From Rhipicephalus microplus (Eukaryota; Arthropoda; Arachnida; Ixodida; Ixodidae): a DNA stretch of 64,000 nucleotides. The DNA lies in the NCBI RefSeq assembly GCF_043290135.1, contig NW_027464603.1, positions 6,154,501 through 6,218,500 on the forward strand, written 5' to 3'. The translations under genes and the position numbers were made by a program. Numbering within the stretch: the stretch's first letter is position 1; each line of letters opens with the position of its first letter. This document shows positions 1 to 11,300 of the stretch, one piece after another. The notes under the pieces are model-generated. The model ran no database searches. It was not told the DNA's origin and saw only the letters and a list, made by a program, of their open reading frames with translations.

Positions 1-800
1 AAAACCTAGCTTGATACGTTTTTGATCACTACCGAGACTTCTGGAGCCACCTTCATCTATGTGCATTCCTCTGAGCTTATCATACAAAAAAAGTGACATC
101 AGTGCATAATCAATCGTCGACTGCAGCCTTCCTACCTCCCATGTTACTTGCCCTCCAGACTTCTCGGTACTGTTACAAATGAACAAATCATGCCTTCCAC
201 ACATATCTAAGATCATTTTACCTGTTGGGCCGGTATACCAATCTATATCTTCTATGTGCGCATTCATAGCTCCTATAATAATTATCTCGTACTCTCCTCC
301 TAACTCATTATTGTCCTTTGATATACACTGTATCATTGCCTGGTTTTCCTCTCTGGCCTTTTCTCCCGTCCACAAGTACACCAAACCAAGGAGTGCCATT
401 TGCCCTGCAACTTTTCTTTTTAGCCGTAAATGTTCCTTGCACTCCTGCTTGACCCTTTGCAAGTCAGTACTTTTATGAACGAATGACCCAATACCACCCC
501 CTTTCTGCTGCCTTCTCTTCTATTACAATATTCCCACGCGTAGTCAGGATTGTTAGGAGGTTGTTACATGTCCTTAAGATTTGTTTCTAGAAAACCGTAG
601 ACCATCGGCCTCTCCTCCCTTAGCTGTTCTTCTATCTCTTCTCAATTCAGCCTGTTCCTTCCACACTGAATAATAAGATACCCTATGTCTGAATTGGCTC
701 GGCGCTTGTGTTTTGGCAACACCGTCCGATTGTGTTTTGGCAGCGCCGTCTGCGGACGAGGCTGTGTCGTGCCTTCAAGAGGTGTGGGAGCTGTGGTTGT
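1..800 (-). pseudogene. Non-LTR retrotransposon endonuclease (EEP) domain, decayed
   Basis: Reading the minus strand from about 800 down to the window edge gives an apurinic-type endonuclease domain of a non-LTR retrotransposon. Recognisable pieces in order are RRANSDIGYL, GFLETNLKD, NPDYAWEYCNRREGSRKGGG, GAMNAHIED, QVTWEVGRLQSTIDYALMS and a GSDQ near base 20. The order and spacing match the family: the LQE/ETN glutamate block, then GDxNAH, then the IDY and SDH blocks. Two catalytic positions are changed, the Asp of GDxNAH to Ala and the His of SDH to Gln. There are also in-frame stops, for example just after the GRNRLN block and after LKDM. The reverse transcriptase expected downstream would lie outside the window. 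Transposon origin is secure; the clade is not assigned. Confidence 0.8.
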
Positions 801-1047
801 CCACCCCTGTCGTGGCCTCTGACAGTTGAACATTAGTTTTCGTCGAACGAAGGCGGGTAACCAATTCTTATGACAACGCGTGGTAACAATTTTCGTGAAT
901 TGGGGCCAGATTGATGTAGTTTTTTTCAGAACCTTCTCCAGTGGGGTAGGCGGGCGTGCATGTTGGGTCTAGCCAGTGGTGTGGTTGTGATGGTTGTGTA
1001 ATGTATGCCGTGGTTGCTGCCGAGGGTTTACTCTGTGTTGGCCCAGT

Positions 1048-1660
1048 CTATGTGTCTAATATTTTTGGTGAAGCTAAGGCCCGACACATGTCCCGAGTCA
1101 CGGAGTTAGCCACTCGCGTTGGATATGCAGGGTCAGTGTGAAGAGTGAGACCCAGCGTGGACGCAAGTTCTGCTAGCTTGCGCCCACATTTCTCATTATT
1201 TACGTACCCCAAGAGTGTGCTGTGAGCGTTGAAATCGCCCACAATCACAAGGCGATTCTTGCCCACAGCCTTCAGGGCGCTACTGAGGAGTGTTGCGAAA
1301 GAAACATTTTTAAGTTTTCAAGAGCAGTAGATGTTGAGCATTTCTAATGGTGAGTCTCGTTTCTTAAACGGCAGGAGGGTGACCTCCGCATAGGAATATT
1401 CAGTATTAAATTAGAAATCCACTTGGATGGCTGTATAATGTTGGTGCACCAATATAAAGAAGAGATGTCCTGTTGGAAAGTGGAATAGTTTGAAAGGCTA
1501 GCGCCGTTGCCTGGCTCCTGGAGGGCAACCGCTGCGAGAGTTGAAGCGAGATTCGGTAGGAAAAGCAAGAGGTTAGCCCGCTTGGCGCGGGAATGGAATC
1601 GCCAGCAGTTCCATTGAGTAGTTTAGTTAGGAGTGGCCGAATCGTAACATGAAAAGCGTC
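1048..1660 (-). pseudogene. Non-LTR ORF2 fragment: N-terminal endonuclease domain
   Basis: The minus strand opens at about 1,640 with QWNCWRFHSRAKRAN, a typical start of an I/R1-type ORF2 endonuclease, followed by ALQEPGNGASLSNYSTFQQD, a frameshifted middle, and then VIVGDFNAHSTLLGY. GDFNAH carries the catalytic Asp, Asn and His and is intact. AYPTRVANSVTRD follows, after which the sequence leaves the family before the expected SDH block, so the domain is cut short and no reverse transcriptase follows. It lies directly downstream of an ORF1 remnant on the same strand (stop at 1,678) in the usual ORF1-ORF2 order. Several frameshifts make it non-functional. Confidence 0.8.
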
Positions 1661-1677
1661 TAATTTTAGCGTTGCCT

Positions 1678-3735
1678 TTAATGGTCATTGAAGTTAAGAA
1701 ACGGGTATAGGGACGCAGCTGCGGATTCAGCACTCACGGCAAGGGCGGCGTCCTCAATTCCTCTAAGTGTGCAGCTGTCACTGTCATCTACATCATTTCC
1801 TTTGGTGCGACGTGAGGTTTTTGGATAGCTGCAAAACAGGTCCTTTATCAAACCGCTGGATCGTTCGACGCTAAACGACGACTGGGCCAAGAGCTGGCCA
1901 ATGATTGTGGGGATTGTTTCGGTCATTTTGGTGATAGCAGAGGTTAGTGCCACGATTTGATTTTCTGATGCGTTAAGACGGGTGTCTATGCGCACCTCTA
2001 GACGAGCTTCAAGTGCAGCTTCCGCACTCAGTGCTTTCATCAGGGCCGTGGGCGCACTCTCCATAGCCTCAATTGCGGCTGAGGAGGGATCGGTTGGCTC
2101 TTTCGATTTGGATTCTACTAGCGATACTTTTTTAGCAACGTCTCTATTTTGCCCTCGAGAGCTGCTATCTTGGTTTGCTTGGCTCGGCGTGCCGCAGGGG
2201 AAGAAGGGGGGGGGGGAGGCCCTGCTCATACCGCTCACCTGCGTTTTATGTTTTGCAGTGTTTACCCAAGTCCCGGCCTCACCATGTGGTCGCGTTGTCG
2301 AGAGTTTTCCTTTGTCGCCTTGTGGCGGTGGCTGCGTCAGCGGCCCCTTAGTGTTGTTGGCAGCAGATGGTGCCAGCTTCGCAGTGTTGTCGCCCTGGGT
2401 ATGTTGGTGTCTCACTGGGTGAGCCGAAATGCGTCTTTTCCTCTTGGCTGCCGATTACCTTTTCCTCTCTTCTTTCAGGGTGATCACCTTATGGGTGCAG
2501 AATCAGCCGCACACTCGCGTGAGTTTGTGTCATGTTCACCACCTCATGCTGAGCACTGCGGAATACACTCGTGAGAGGCTCGCACCCCCTCAACAAGACG
2601 AGCTTCTTGACCACTGAGTCCACACGTGTTAGGCTTCGTGTTTGGACATGTACCCCCTCGATGACTGACGGAACCACACAGGCCACAAGCTGCAATAGTC
2701 CGGTGGTATTTGCACACCAGAATAACCATGTTCTCATAATGTACGAAACGCCTTTTCACTTTCCTTGAAATGGTGACCCGAGCCTTGTTAAAGGATCCGA
2801 ATTGCCTCACCTCGACAATGGTGCCTGCCCTCGAAGCGATTCAGTGGTGTCAGAGTTGCTGACGACGATGACACCATGGCACACATCGCCACCGTCTTGT
2901 CGGTGAGTATACATGGAGTGGGATCACCCCACGCTCAGCGTTAAGTGAACATTTCCCGTGAAGCCGATCTACCATTTCTGGGTTCGGCGTGTCCATCAAC
3001 ACGATGTTATGCTCACGAGACGGTACAACCACGATTTACTTTGCCAACGCGGGTCCGAGATAGGCCGTAAAGGCGGCTTCGTAGCGGCTCGCCGAGAAAG
3101 CTTGGTGCAGTGAGACATGTTCTCATGGCTTAAACAAGACCACAAAGTCGTCTGGGTGTGGTTTTGGAAACAGGCGAGGCCTCCAGTTCATAATAGCCTC
3201 GCCTTTGCCTCCTGCAGCCCGCTATACTGAAGGCTGCGTCTTGCCTACCGGTGTTCTGGAGGCCGGGATGGCGTTGGACGCCACTGGCCTTGCTTAAACG
3301 GACTCGCGGCCGCTTCATTCAGCGATTGGTGCCGAAAACTCGGGACAGCGGTGTAGTCGCTTTGACAGGATTGAACTGTAATCCAAGCCATGCCTTCGGG
3401 ATTGCAGCCCCACAGGTGGAACGTGGTGGCTGCATGTTACCTTGGATGGCTGGTGCGTCGCTGTTGGCGTTCCAGGCCACTAAGTTTGGCATTCGCGTTT
3501 TGCGTAATGGTGTCACCCCCGGGATTGGGTGAACCTCGGCTGTAATGACTTGAAAAGTGGGTCCGCTGGGGCAAAGCTGATTCCAACAGGGTCCAGATGA
3601 CTTGCTGTGTCGATGGACATCGGGCGTGGTGTAGTGCAGATGATTGAGCCGTGGTTGCAGCCGGGAATCGACGAAGCCGATGCACCACGCGTCTTGCTTC
3701 GTCACGCACTCGCAGCGCCTCGCTTCATGAGCCAC
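1678..3735 (-). pseudogene. Non-LTR ORF1 (gag-like) remnant with CCHC knuckles
   Basis: This is the nucleic-acid-binding ORF1 of the same minus-strand element. Near 3,000 a block reading NIVLMDTPNPEMVDRLHGK and then GVIPLHVYSP resembles the domain upstream of the zinc knuckles. Around 2,660-2,560 there is a good CX2CX4HX4C knuckle (CGLCGSVSHRGGTC), then a second cysteine block starting CGLSGQ, then CIPQCSA followed by a stop where a further Cys is expected (about 2,550). The C-terminal 245 codons (2,415 to 1,678) are open, rich in Ala, Ser, Thr and Lys, and may contain a helical stretch. Several frameshifts separate the blocks. The 5' part, 3,130-3,735, is assigned only by position and composition. 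Confidence 0.7.
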
Positions 3736-3744
3736 ACGGCTGGC

Positions 3745-5000
3745 TTCTTTTTCGGCACAGCCATCTGGCCAAATTTAGCATTGCGCTACAATCTTTTAGC
3801 GAAGCCAACCAACAAAGTATGTGGTGGTCTGCCACAATGTTGTAGCTGTGCATGTACGAGTAAGGAAGAAACTTGCATAAAGCACAAATGACTGCGAGGC
3901 ACTCTTTCTTACTGACTCTGCAGTTGCAGGTGGTGCTGGCGGTGCAGACGTAAGCAGGCAGTGCAGTGTAAGGAAGGCTGTGTCACATGGTCAGGTCTAG
4001 TGAGAAAAATTATCTGGAACAGCTAGAATTGCTAACAGGTTCCATGCTGAAGCAAGGTTCTGGACGAAACGACAAAAATATGAGTACAAGCTCTAGGAGC
4101 TCCGAAGTTCTTTGGGAGTAGTCAGCTTCTGGATCTCGGCTACGGCTCAATATTTCTGAGGGTCTGAGTGAATTTCACCCTTTCACAAAGCATGACAATA
4201 TATAGTAAGTTGGCGAGCCTCGAAGCGTAGCTTCATCAGCTTAGGTTTCAGGTTTGCCTTAGTAAGGCACTGAAAAAATGTGCAGGGACGATCGACATGC
4301 GTAGGTCAATCGAAACAGAAGACGACCACAAGCATATTTGCTAGACTAGGCCGCCAGCTGTCCGTTATTCTGTCAAACGTAGGAATTGCATTGCACGGAC
4401 CAAATGGCATAACCATGAATTCGCATAGAACATTCGGTGTAACGAATGCTGTCTTGAGCCGGTCGCTCTCAACCACCGGTACCTGCCAATGAGCTGAACG
4501 TAAATCCAGTGAAGAAAATAAATCCGCAACTTGTAGACAATTGATAGCGTTGTCGATGCGGGGAAGAGGGTTTACATCTTTCCATGTAGTTTTGTTCAGG
4601 CAGTCCTTTAAAATCCATTCGAACGGTCTTTTTTTCTTCGTAAGCGCAATAGGTGAAGACCAGGGGCTAGAAGATGGCGTGATGATACCGGGCCAGAACA
4701 TATTGTCAACCTGTTTCTAAATTACATTTAGTTCACTGAGTGACGCGCGGTAGGGGCGTTGCGGAATCTAGAGCTCGTTCCAGAGCAGGTTGTGTGAGCT
4801 ACGGTGTTTTTTAATTCATTGGCTTTTAGGAAGGTCAAATGAATTGCGAAATTAGCTCTCCCCGTTGGTCTGAAGGAAGTTGCTGTCGATTGGGATATTG
4901 AAAATATCCGAGTAGACGTCAAAAAAGAGGAGTAATAGCGTTCCTTGAAGTTGCTGGTACTAATCGTGGGACTCAACAGGCAGAATAGCGTGATCATTCA
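3745..5000 (-). pseudogene. Ty3/gypsy pol fragment: reverse transcriptase and RNase H
   Basis: The minus strand encodes an LTR-retrotransposon reverse transcriptase. Visible blocks are PSSSPWSSPIALTKKK (about 4,675), KDVNPLPRIDNAINCLQ, FSSLDLRSAHWQVPV (catalytic Asp of motif A present), KTAFVTPNVLCEFMVMPFG and NAIPTFDRI. At about 4,330 the YLDD motif is missing: the sequence goes from LANM straight to VVVF and then meets a stop, so the active site is deleted. Downstream, PTHVDR, TTPKELRSS and, at 3,900-3,760, KKECLAVICALCKFLPYSY, IVADHHILCWL and NLARWL are the connection and RNase H domains, with frame changes. Upstream (4,997-4,740) only scattered matches remain. It joins an unrelated non-LTR ORF1 near 3,740. 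Confidence 0.85.
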
Positions 5001-5093
5001 CAGAATGAACGTAATGGAACCTTTTATGACCATGTAAAATCAAATGTTATAAGCTGGAGTTTCAAACGACAATTATAGAAGTATCTTCGTAAG

Positions 5094-5715
5094 GTGGAAG
5101 AAGGGCATATGCCTTGCAGGGGCGGCTGCTCACGCAGGCATTTGGTGTGTAGCGGCACACGCACCCGAGCTAACGAGAGGGGGGGTTTCAACTCCCTCCC
5201 ACGACTAGCCAGGCGTGCCTTTGCCGTGTCCGGTAAAAAGGGGATCCTGGGGGTTGAGCGGACGCCGGGTGATTAGAACGATGCGGCCCACCGGCAGAGA
5301 CAACACGCCCCTTTGGTTGCGGCTTCACGTACACAGCCTCCCTGGCCTGACCCACCCAGGGAAAATCAGCAGTCGCCTTTGCCCATCTCTATCTCACTAC
5401 ATCTTCGTCTTTATCTTTCACTTTTAGTCTGTCCTGTCTACTTCTCTATTCTGTTTACTTCCAATTTTTCTGGCGGCAAGGGTTAACCCTGTGCGAATAG
5501 CCTACCTCGGTCTAAGCGCATAGGGTTGTGGCAGTGTTGTATGGCTGATGTCTCCAAACTCTTAGCACCCGCAAACATGCAGCGTCCCCTAGTTGGGCTC
5601 CGTGGTGGGTGGCCGCCAACGCGGTTGTATAAAAACAAGATGGAATGCGTAGCGCGTTCCCCCTGCTTACTCATCGTACCGGCTTAAAGCGGATACGCAC
5701 CGACTACATATTTTT
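5094..5715 (+). promoter_or_regulatory. Possible 5' leader of the plus-strand non-LTR element
   Basis: This GC-richer stretch precedes the ORF1 remnant that starts near 5,720. It has no long reading frame of its own, contains pyrimidine-rich runs around 5,380-5,470, and has the position expected of an element 5' untranslated region with an internal promoter. Assignment is by position only; no promoter motif was demonstrated. Confidence 0.3.
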
Positions 5716-6345
5716 TTCAACCAGCCAAAAGAGACATTTCCTCACTTCAACATCATTCAGTGTGCGAAAACTGTAAAGCAAGCCAGGATCGTATTTTCTT
5801 TGGTAGTTACCAGGTCTCTTACCGAAACTCTTGGAGCTGAATACTCTTCCCAAAAATTCGGGACAAACAACATTTTGAAAAGCTAGAAGGCCTTTCTACT
5901 TTCGGTGACATACCGATCACCGTAACACCACACAGATAAATGAACATAACTGGCGGAGTATTATCTCACGCTGGCTTACTAGAGCTGACCGAAACCTAAC
6001 TTTTGGAGGGGTGGAAGAGCCAAAATGTGACAAATGTAGAGAGAATTATCATCACAAGAGATAACAAAAAACACCAACAAAACACTTAATACTCACGTTT
6101 GCTTCCGGTTAACTACCGGAATCTATTCAAACAGGGTACACGAAACCCCCTTTGGCCGTACATGCGAAACCCTCGTCGCCGCTTCCAATTTCAGAGGTAT
6201 GACGATGGCTCTTGATGCTGTCGTGGTCGCCAGACTTGTGCACAATGTGGAGTCCTATGTCACGTGTCATAGAACTGCAAACAACCGCCACACTCTGTAA
6301 ACTGTGAAGTTTACAGAGTGTGGTTGTGGCACCGGCCCCCAAGGC
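5715..6345 (+). pseudogene. Non-LTR ORF1 remnant (plus strand)
   Basis: Translated in shifting frames, the plus strand shows FHQPKETFPHFNIIQCAKT, VVTRSLTETLGAEYSSQKFG, a block reading TRDNKK, then MRNPRRRFQFQRYDDGS and CRGRQTCAQCGV. This is the order of an I-clade-like ORF1: a basic single-strand-binding region followed by zinc knuckles. The first knuckle has lost its cysteines. The second keeps its CX2CX4H and final Cys but has an in-frame stop between the His and the last Cys (about 6,270). Stops and frameshifts are frequent, so the copy is old. The endonuclease of ORF2 follows at 6,660 on the same strand, which supports one element. Confidence 0.65.
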
Positions 6346-6639
6346 CGCTGTAGTCCAGACTACTCCGCTTTCTCGCGAACATAGACTGAAGACTCCATGG
6401 TCTTCAGGATTTGAAACCTCACCTCACCATGCAAGGCCCAGAATTTGAGCTACCAGCTCGCACGTGCGGACATATCAGTCCCTTCGAGGAGGCAATAGAT
6501 ACGTCGGTGTTTGTGCGCAAAGAGCGGCGCGGCTCCTTGGAGCGCGCAAGAAAATGCACACTACGTGGCCTGGTGACAGACCTGTTAATTGAATAGAAAC
6601 TCTCCACCTAAACAGCCACTCGCTTTTCGTACACACAGC

Positions 6640-7345
6640 GCTGCTCTACATTCACCATGAACACTCAAATATGTGTTGGAGCGTCAGGGTCCTTCTCAGA
6701 AATCTTGACGACGTCCAAGAACTTTTACACGAACACTCACCAAAAGTACTGTGTGTACAAGAAACAAACCTAAATCAAAACACGCCAACTTTCTTCGTAA
6801 ATTCGATATTTTACGAAATAACCGTGATGACGCCATGGCACCATCTGGACGTGTTGCCATTATAGTGATTCAAGAGATTGAATGCACACACTTTCAACTA
6901 CAATCATCTCTTGAGGCAGTGGCTGTTTGAGTTTTGCTTTAGAACAAACTGACCACAACTTGTACTCTTTACGTACCTCTGAGGTACTACCCACAAAAAC
7001 TCGACTTTCAGTTATTATAATGCGAACTTCCAGAGCCATTTGTTCTCCTTGGAGACTTGAATGCGCATAGCAGGCTATATAGTGACTCTCAATGCAACGC
7101 GCGAGGTCTACAAATTGAACAGTTTTTTCTACCGTCAAGCGCATGTCTCTGAAATGAAAGGAGCCAACCTCTTATAATCTCGCTGACAATGCTTACTCCT
7201 TCGTAGGCCTAAGCATAGTATCTCCGTCTCATTTGCCTCCACTACAGTGGAAAGTGACCAGTAATCCTTATGGAAGCGACCTTTTCGCCGTAGTTCTGAG
7301 CAGAAATACGGTTACTGAGTCCACAATGGGTTCCCAAATGGCTCA
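6640..7345 (+). pseudogene. Non-LTR ORF2 fragment: endonuclease domain (plus strand)
   Basis: After a degenerate start, KVLCVQETNLNQ (about 6,745) contains the LQE-type catalytic glutamate. Then come APSGRVAIIVIQEIECTHF, a LYVPLRYYPQKL block and PEPFVLLGDLNAHSRLYSDS near 7,035-7,075, which is an intact GDxNAH motif. QWKVTSNPYGSDLFAVVL near 7,245-7,300 is the SDH block with His changed to Leu. Several stops and frame changes are present. The domain ends near 7,340, where a minus-strand gypsy gag begins. The matching RT C-terminus and RNase H of an element of the same type and strand resume at about 9,950, so the two may be halves of one interrupted copy (inference). Confidence 0.75.
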
Positions 7346-7424
7346 TAAACAGATCCGACTGCTAACAGTTTTATACTATCGCTTGTTTAGGTTGTAGTGA
7401 CTTAAGTACGTAGAGCATTTATGT

Positions 7425-8167
7425 TGCTGTCAACAACTTCACAGCATTTTCGATTGATGCTGCAACAATGTGCAACAAAGTGAGGAGCGTACTATTCTGC
7501 CGGTAAATAAGGCACGAAAGTTGTTGAGTGACGTACCGCTTGATTTCCGACCGTAGCATGATGTGGTCAGCCCCGAAAGTCAATGCCGTGGGCGTTTCGT
7601 CTCTAGGAGCAGCTCGCTGCACCAGGGCTTATTGTTTCCGCAGTTCGTCTAAACTCTGGCACAGAGTGGCAAGTTCAGACAAAATTCATTGGTCCTTGGC
7701 CAGCAACATCTGAAAATTATCATCAATATGAGTTTGATCTTGTCCGCTTCGCTCATTGTGAGGTTCAGGTGCTTGCACAGTACATCTTTGGTGTAGCCTG
7801 TGAAGATGTCTCTTTACTGCTATGCACGCTCCAGTAGGAGCTGTTCGGTACGGAGCTTACCTCCCTCGGGGCGACTGAGCACATCAGCGATACGCTGCTT
7901 CGAAACGCTTCAAGTGGTAGCATATACTAAGTGGTGGTTGTAAAATCAGACACTGGCAACCTCTTTCATGTAGCAGGACACATATTGAATGGTCGACAGA
8001 TCATACCACTTGTTTCTCGCACCCATCTATTCTAATATTGCTAGCAAATTTTCGTCGTTTTCTTCTTCGGTGCGGTCTAAGAAAGGTGGATCGCGCAAGC
8101 GCAGTGCAGTGGGCACAATAACCATCGGAGGTTTGGTCGTGCCTTGTCGGTTATTTTCGCTGGCCAT
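7425..8167 (-). pseudogene. Ty3/gypsy-type Gag remnant
   Basis: The minus strand starts with ATG at 8,167 and reads MASENNRQGTTKPPMVIVPT and then RLRDPPFLDRTEEENDENLL, an N-terminal Gag pattern for arthropod Ty3/gypsy elements (a short acidic region leading into the capsid). Decayed capsid pieces follow in changing frames, such as ARNKWYDL, SEADKIKLILM and an INTEVISL-like stretch now unreadable. It shares the pattern EADK/TEKVRHI-LM-I-DDAFQML with the second gag remnant at 51-52 kb. No zinc knuckle or pol was recognised next to it. It interrupts the plus-strand non-LTR element around it. Confidence 0.65.
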
Positions 8168-8508
8168 TTCGGAGAAATTGGCACTCTCCTGTTTTGGAGT
8201 CCCAGGTTGGTTAACCGGCACCTCTACTACTCTGTAACAAGGTTCATTTGCGACCGGTAGCCTTTCTTGATAAGGTGTAAAGACGTTAAGGCTGGCGGCG
8301 AAAAACCGGTGAAGAATAACAGTCTTAGTACCAACATCTCACGCTCTGCTCTTTTTATTAGCGTGGTTTCCCACTGCACCACGAGATTTTCGTCCTTTCT
8401 ACATATGGTAAGATACTCCCATCAGATACTGCCAACTACCACATTGTGTTAAATGTCCACGTGTACACACAGAGTGAAGCATTTGCTTGTTTTGTTTCTA
8501 GGACATCT

Positions 8509-8796
8509 TCACATGAACTTGCCGCTAGCCCGTTTTTTGTAGATTTTTTTAACGATCCGTACATAATTACGTTCTGCGATCTGTGCTATTAAATACGCTC
8601 TGGCCTTTCTAGAACTGATTTCAAGTTCTCCGACATCATATGCTTCAGCCTCCATCTTGCCTACTTTGACAATAAAGTCAGCCACCAGTATGTTATACTG
8701 TCTCTTTACATAATTGATTGCTGATTCTACGACTTCGTAGAAGCGTTCAAACAAATGATTACCATATTTTGATGTACGCGTGTAGGCCTGTAACAC
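8509..8796 (-). pseudogene. RTE-like non-LTR endonuclease fragment
   Basis: This 95-codon open stretch reads FYEVVESAINYVKRQYNILV, then ADFIVKVGKMEAEAYDVGEL, then SSRKARAYL and KKRASGKFM. The pattern matches the middle of RTE-type endonucleases (GDFNAKVG, VG.FG, RN.RG, KR..RKWTW), with GDFNAK decayed to ADFIVK so that catalytic residues are lost. Only this part of the domain is visible; the IDY and SDH blocks were not found downstream. It is adjacent to, but distinct from, the gag remnant at 8,167. Confidence 0.55.
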
Positions 8797-8799
8797 GCT

Positions 8800-9945
8800 G
8801 ATCTTTTACCTTTTCTTAAACCTAATTACGACACTTGCGTCCTCTAAATGACGCTATTATAACGCTCCATGTTCCAAGCTTTATATGTTTTTATAAAGAA
8901 CCTTACTCGTAGATCTCTTTCGTCAAATTATTCAGGATGACATAGGACGTACCTGCGTTATTTGGCAGTGCAGAAGCCTCACTTGTCCTGCTGACTACGC
9001 TTAGCCTTATTTCGCCCCGTTAAGCCTGCTCTAATTTCTCGAATAGCACAACTATACTCGCCCCACCAGATATTCTCTAGCGTTAAAATAAGCCAAGTTC
9101 CAATCCAATGTCAGCTGGGCCGGCCCCTGAGACTCCTAGCACTTTCAGGGGCGTCAATTATCTGACCACCCCCTTCGTCAGTTGCCTCGTAGCCGCTTGG
9201 AACTGAACGCCAACGGTCAATATGTGTGGTTAAGTGGGAAGTAGTGGCGAATTACTGCACTGGGTAGACCGATCTTTCTCTAGTAGGGGATTGCCGTAAC
9301 GGCTCTGACCTGTCATGCCGCACATCAAGCGATTGTGATTTAAGCATCACGCGTGTTTTTATCTCGTGACGAAAGTATTTTATATCGGGGTCTACCAAGG
9401 TGACGCTGAAGTTTTTCCGCCGCAGATATGCTGTTAAAATTTACTTACAGTAGCACAGCACAAAGAAAGAAAATACACCATCTTTCACTGAAGGGAATTT
9501 TATATGGGTGTGAAGCAACAGAGATTCAGTTCTTTTCTGTGGGAGACACTATACTTCATTATGAGCTTGTGCTGGTGCTAATACGGACAGCGGCAGTGAC
9601 GTTGACGCTAGCGTTGCCCAGGGGATAAAGCTGGGGAGGCGCAAAGCAAGCAATGATAGACCGGTGTTTCCTACTGATACGGGCCAATCGCTGCTGATTG
9701 CGAATGGCACACAGAAGACGTCGATTGCACACAGAGGCCTACAAACCACTTTTAGGTAACGCGCACACTTCGAAATTCCATTAAATGTGAAGCAGCTTAT
9801 GCCACAGTTCCATTCGGTGTATGGCGTGACCACCTTTGCAGGGTACGTGCGATGAGGTGGGAGAAAACTCTCGTCGTGATCACGCGAGGAAAAGGGGGAG
9901 AGCTGGTGCATGCGTCGTCGCTTTGGTGTAGGAGCAAATGGTCAC
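8800..9945. other. No assigned gene
   Basis: I see no convincing coding match. The right part (about 9,600-9,945) may be degraded reverse-transcriptase sequence of the element whose C-terminus becomes readable at 9,960, but no motif is secure. Confidence 0.4.
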
Positions 9946-9954
9946 TGAGGAACC

Positions 9955-10525
9955 TCTACTCACATGAGCATGGGCCTCCACTGTTCGCAAGAAAAGTCGG
10001 AGTTACTTACAGTTCAGCCCCAGCATGCTTGACCCAAGAATTTACCTGCAGATGCATGGTCAACCTGTGCCCAGAGTACACGAAATCAGGTTATTGGGTC
10101 TACACATACAGTCAAGCTTAGACACAAACTTCACCTTGAACATTCTTGATAAACAAATAAAGTAAATTTCAGGACTGGTATGCCAGATTTCGTCGCCCAG
10201 TCATGGTTTATCTGAAATGGACATAATGCAAATTGTTGAAGCTTTGGTGGTAAGTCGTCTCGCTTATCATCTTCCGTATCACCACCTCACTCAAAAGCAA
10301 ATGGAACAGGCTAGCAGTCTAACCAGGCGGTCGGTTAAAACCGCATTGAGGTTGCCGATGCGCAACAAAGCTACTCTCCTCCTAGAGACCGGTTACAGTG
10401 CAAGAAATAATAGAGGCACAGAGAAGCAATTAACTCCTGCGCCTTTCTCGAACACCTACAGGGCGATACCTGCTCTAGACTCTCGGGCTCGAATCAAGCA
10501 ACACGATGCGTAACGAAGAAGCATG
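9955..10525 (+). pseudogene. Non-LTR ORF2 fragment: end of reverse transcriptase and thumb
   Basis: Plus strand, in changing frames: GLHCSQEKSELLTVQPQHA (about 9,972), then VHEIRLLGLHIQSSLDTNF (about 10,080), then ISGLVCQISSPSHGLSEMDI and MQIVEALVVSRLAYHLPYHH (about 10,227), and KTALRLPMRNKATLLLETGY. These are the post-YxDD blocks of an I/R1-type reverse transcriptase and its thumb. The catalytic core itself is not readable. A stop follows about one helix after the LGLHIQS block. An RNase H domain follows at 10,640 on the same strand, as in I-clade elements. Confidence 0.8.
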
Positions 10526-10639
10526 GTCGCCTATTCCGATAAAGGTCGCGGCACACACTCAAACCATTGCCGCGCAACATGAATTGACATCGTTACCCGG
10601 GCCGGCACAAGGCACGCACTGATTAATACATACGGCAGT

Positions 10640-11300
10640 AAAAATGTCGTGAAGACGTGTTTTATGTCGACAATTCGGTAGGCCCACTTGAAGGAATGGC
10701 AACGGCTGCAGTTATGACAGAAAACGGGCGCATTAAAATTTCTGTGTCCGTTAAAACGGCACGCCCCGACGTGGCTGAGGATTTCGCACTAGCCCTAGGA
10801 GTGGTGCATGCGGCCATACATTCTACCATTACAGAAATTTGCACTGATTCCAAGAGCGCTTGTCGATACTTCCATCAAGGCATACCACCAAAGGCAGTCT
10901 CACACATACTAAGCAGCATTCCTTCAATTCTATATCCAGTGACTATCACTTGGGTGCCTGGCCCCGAGTGCATCTCTGGGAATGAGCGAGTTTATGCGCA
11001 TACACGAGGTCTTTCCATCCGGACCCTGGTGGCTCGCTCACGCAAACCCGTGAGAAAATCAAAAGAGTGAATTCGAACCTACCTTGAGATTATGAGGTAT
11101 TACCGAAACGGCAGACCAGATTTCCCTGCCCCACACTTTTCCCTTGACCCGGTAAGCATACTGCTCTGTCACGTGACATCATGGCTGCTCGGAGGCAACT
11201 GTGAGAGCATTGCTGTGTTCGCAAGAGGTGCCTGTTGGAGTTGCTCGCCTTCGTAATGAATGAGGAGGGTAAAATCAGAGGGTTAAGCAGCGCGTTCACG
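10640..11300 (+). pseudogene. Non-LTR ORF2 fragment: RNase H domain and tail
   Basis: A 137-codon open stretch (to 11,070) begins FYVDNSVGPLEG, where the Asp of the YxD motif is present. AEDFALALGVVHAA supplies the Glu, and ICTDSKSACRYFHQG the second Asp. ITWVPGPECISGNERVYAHT is the last block, with the final catalytic Asp replaced. The domain is therefore recognisable but not functional. A weak continuation after the stop (about 11,095-11,160) reads RYYRNGRPDFPAPHFSLDP, a pattern seen after RNase H in this type of element. The sequence then fades. No poly(A) or microsatellite tail was seen. Confidence 0.75.

Noticed and set aside
1982..2574. Long plus-strand frames opposite the ORF1 remnant
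   Set aside because: Antisense shadows of the minus-strand ORF1, which has the zinc knuckles.
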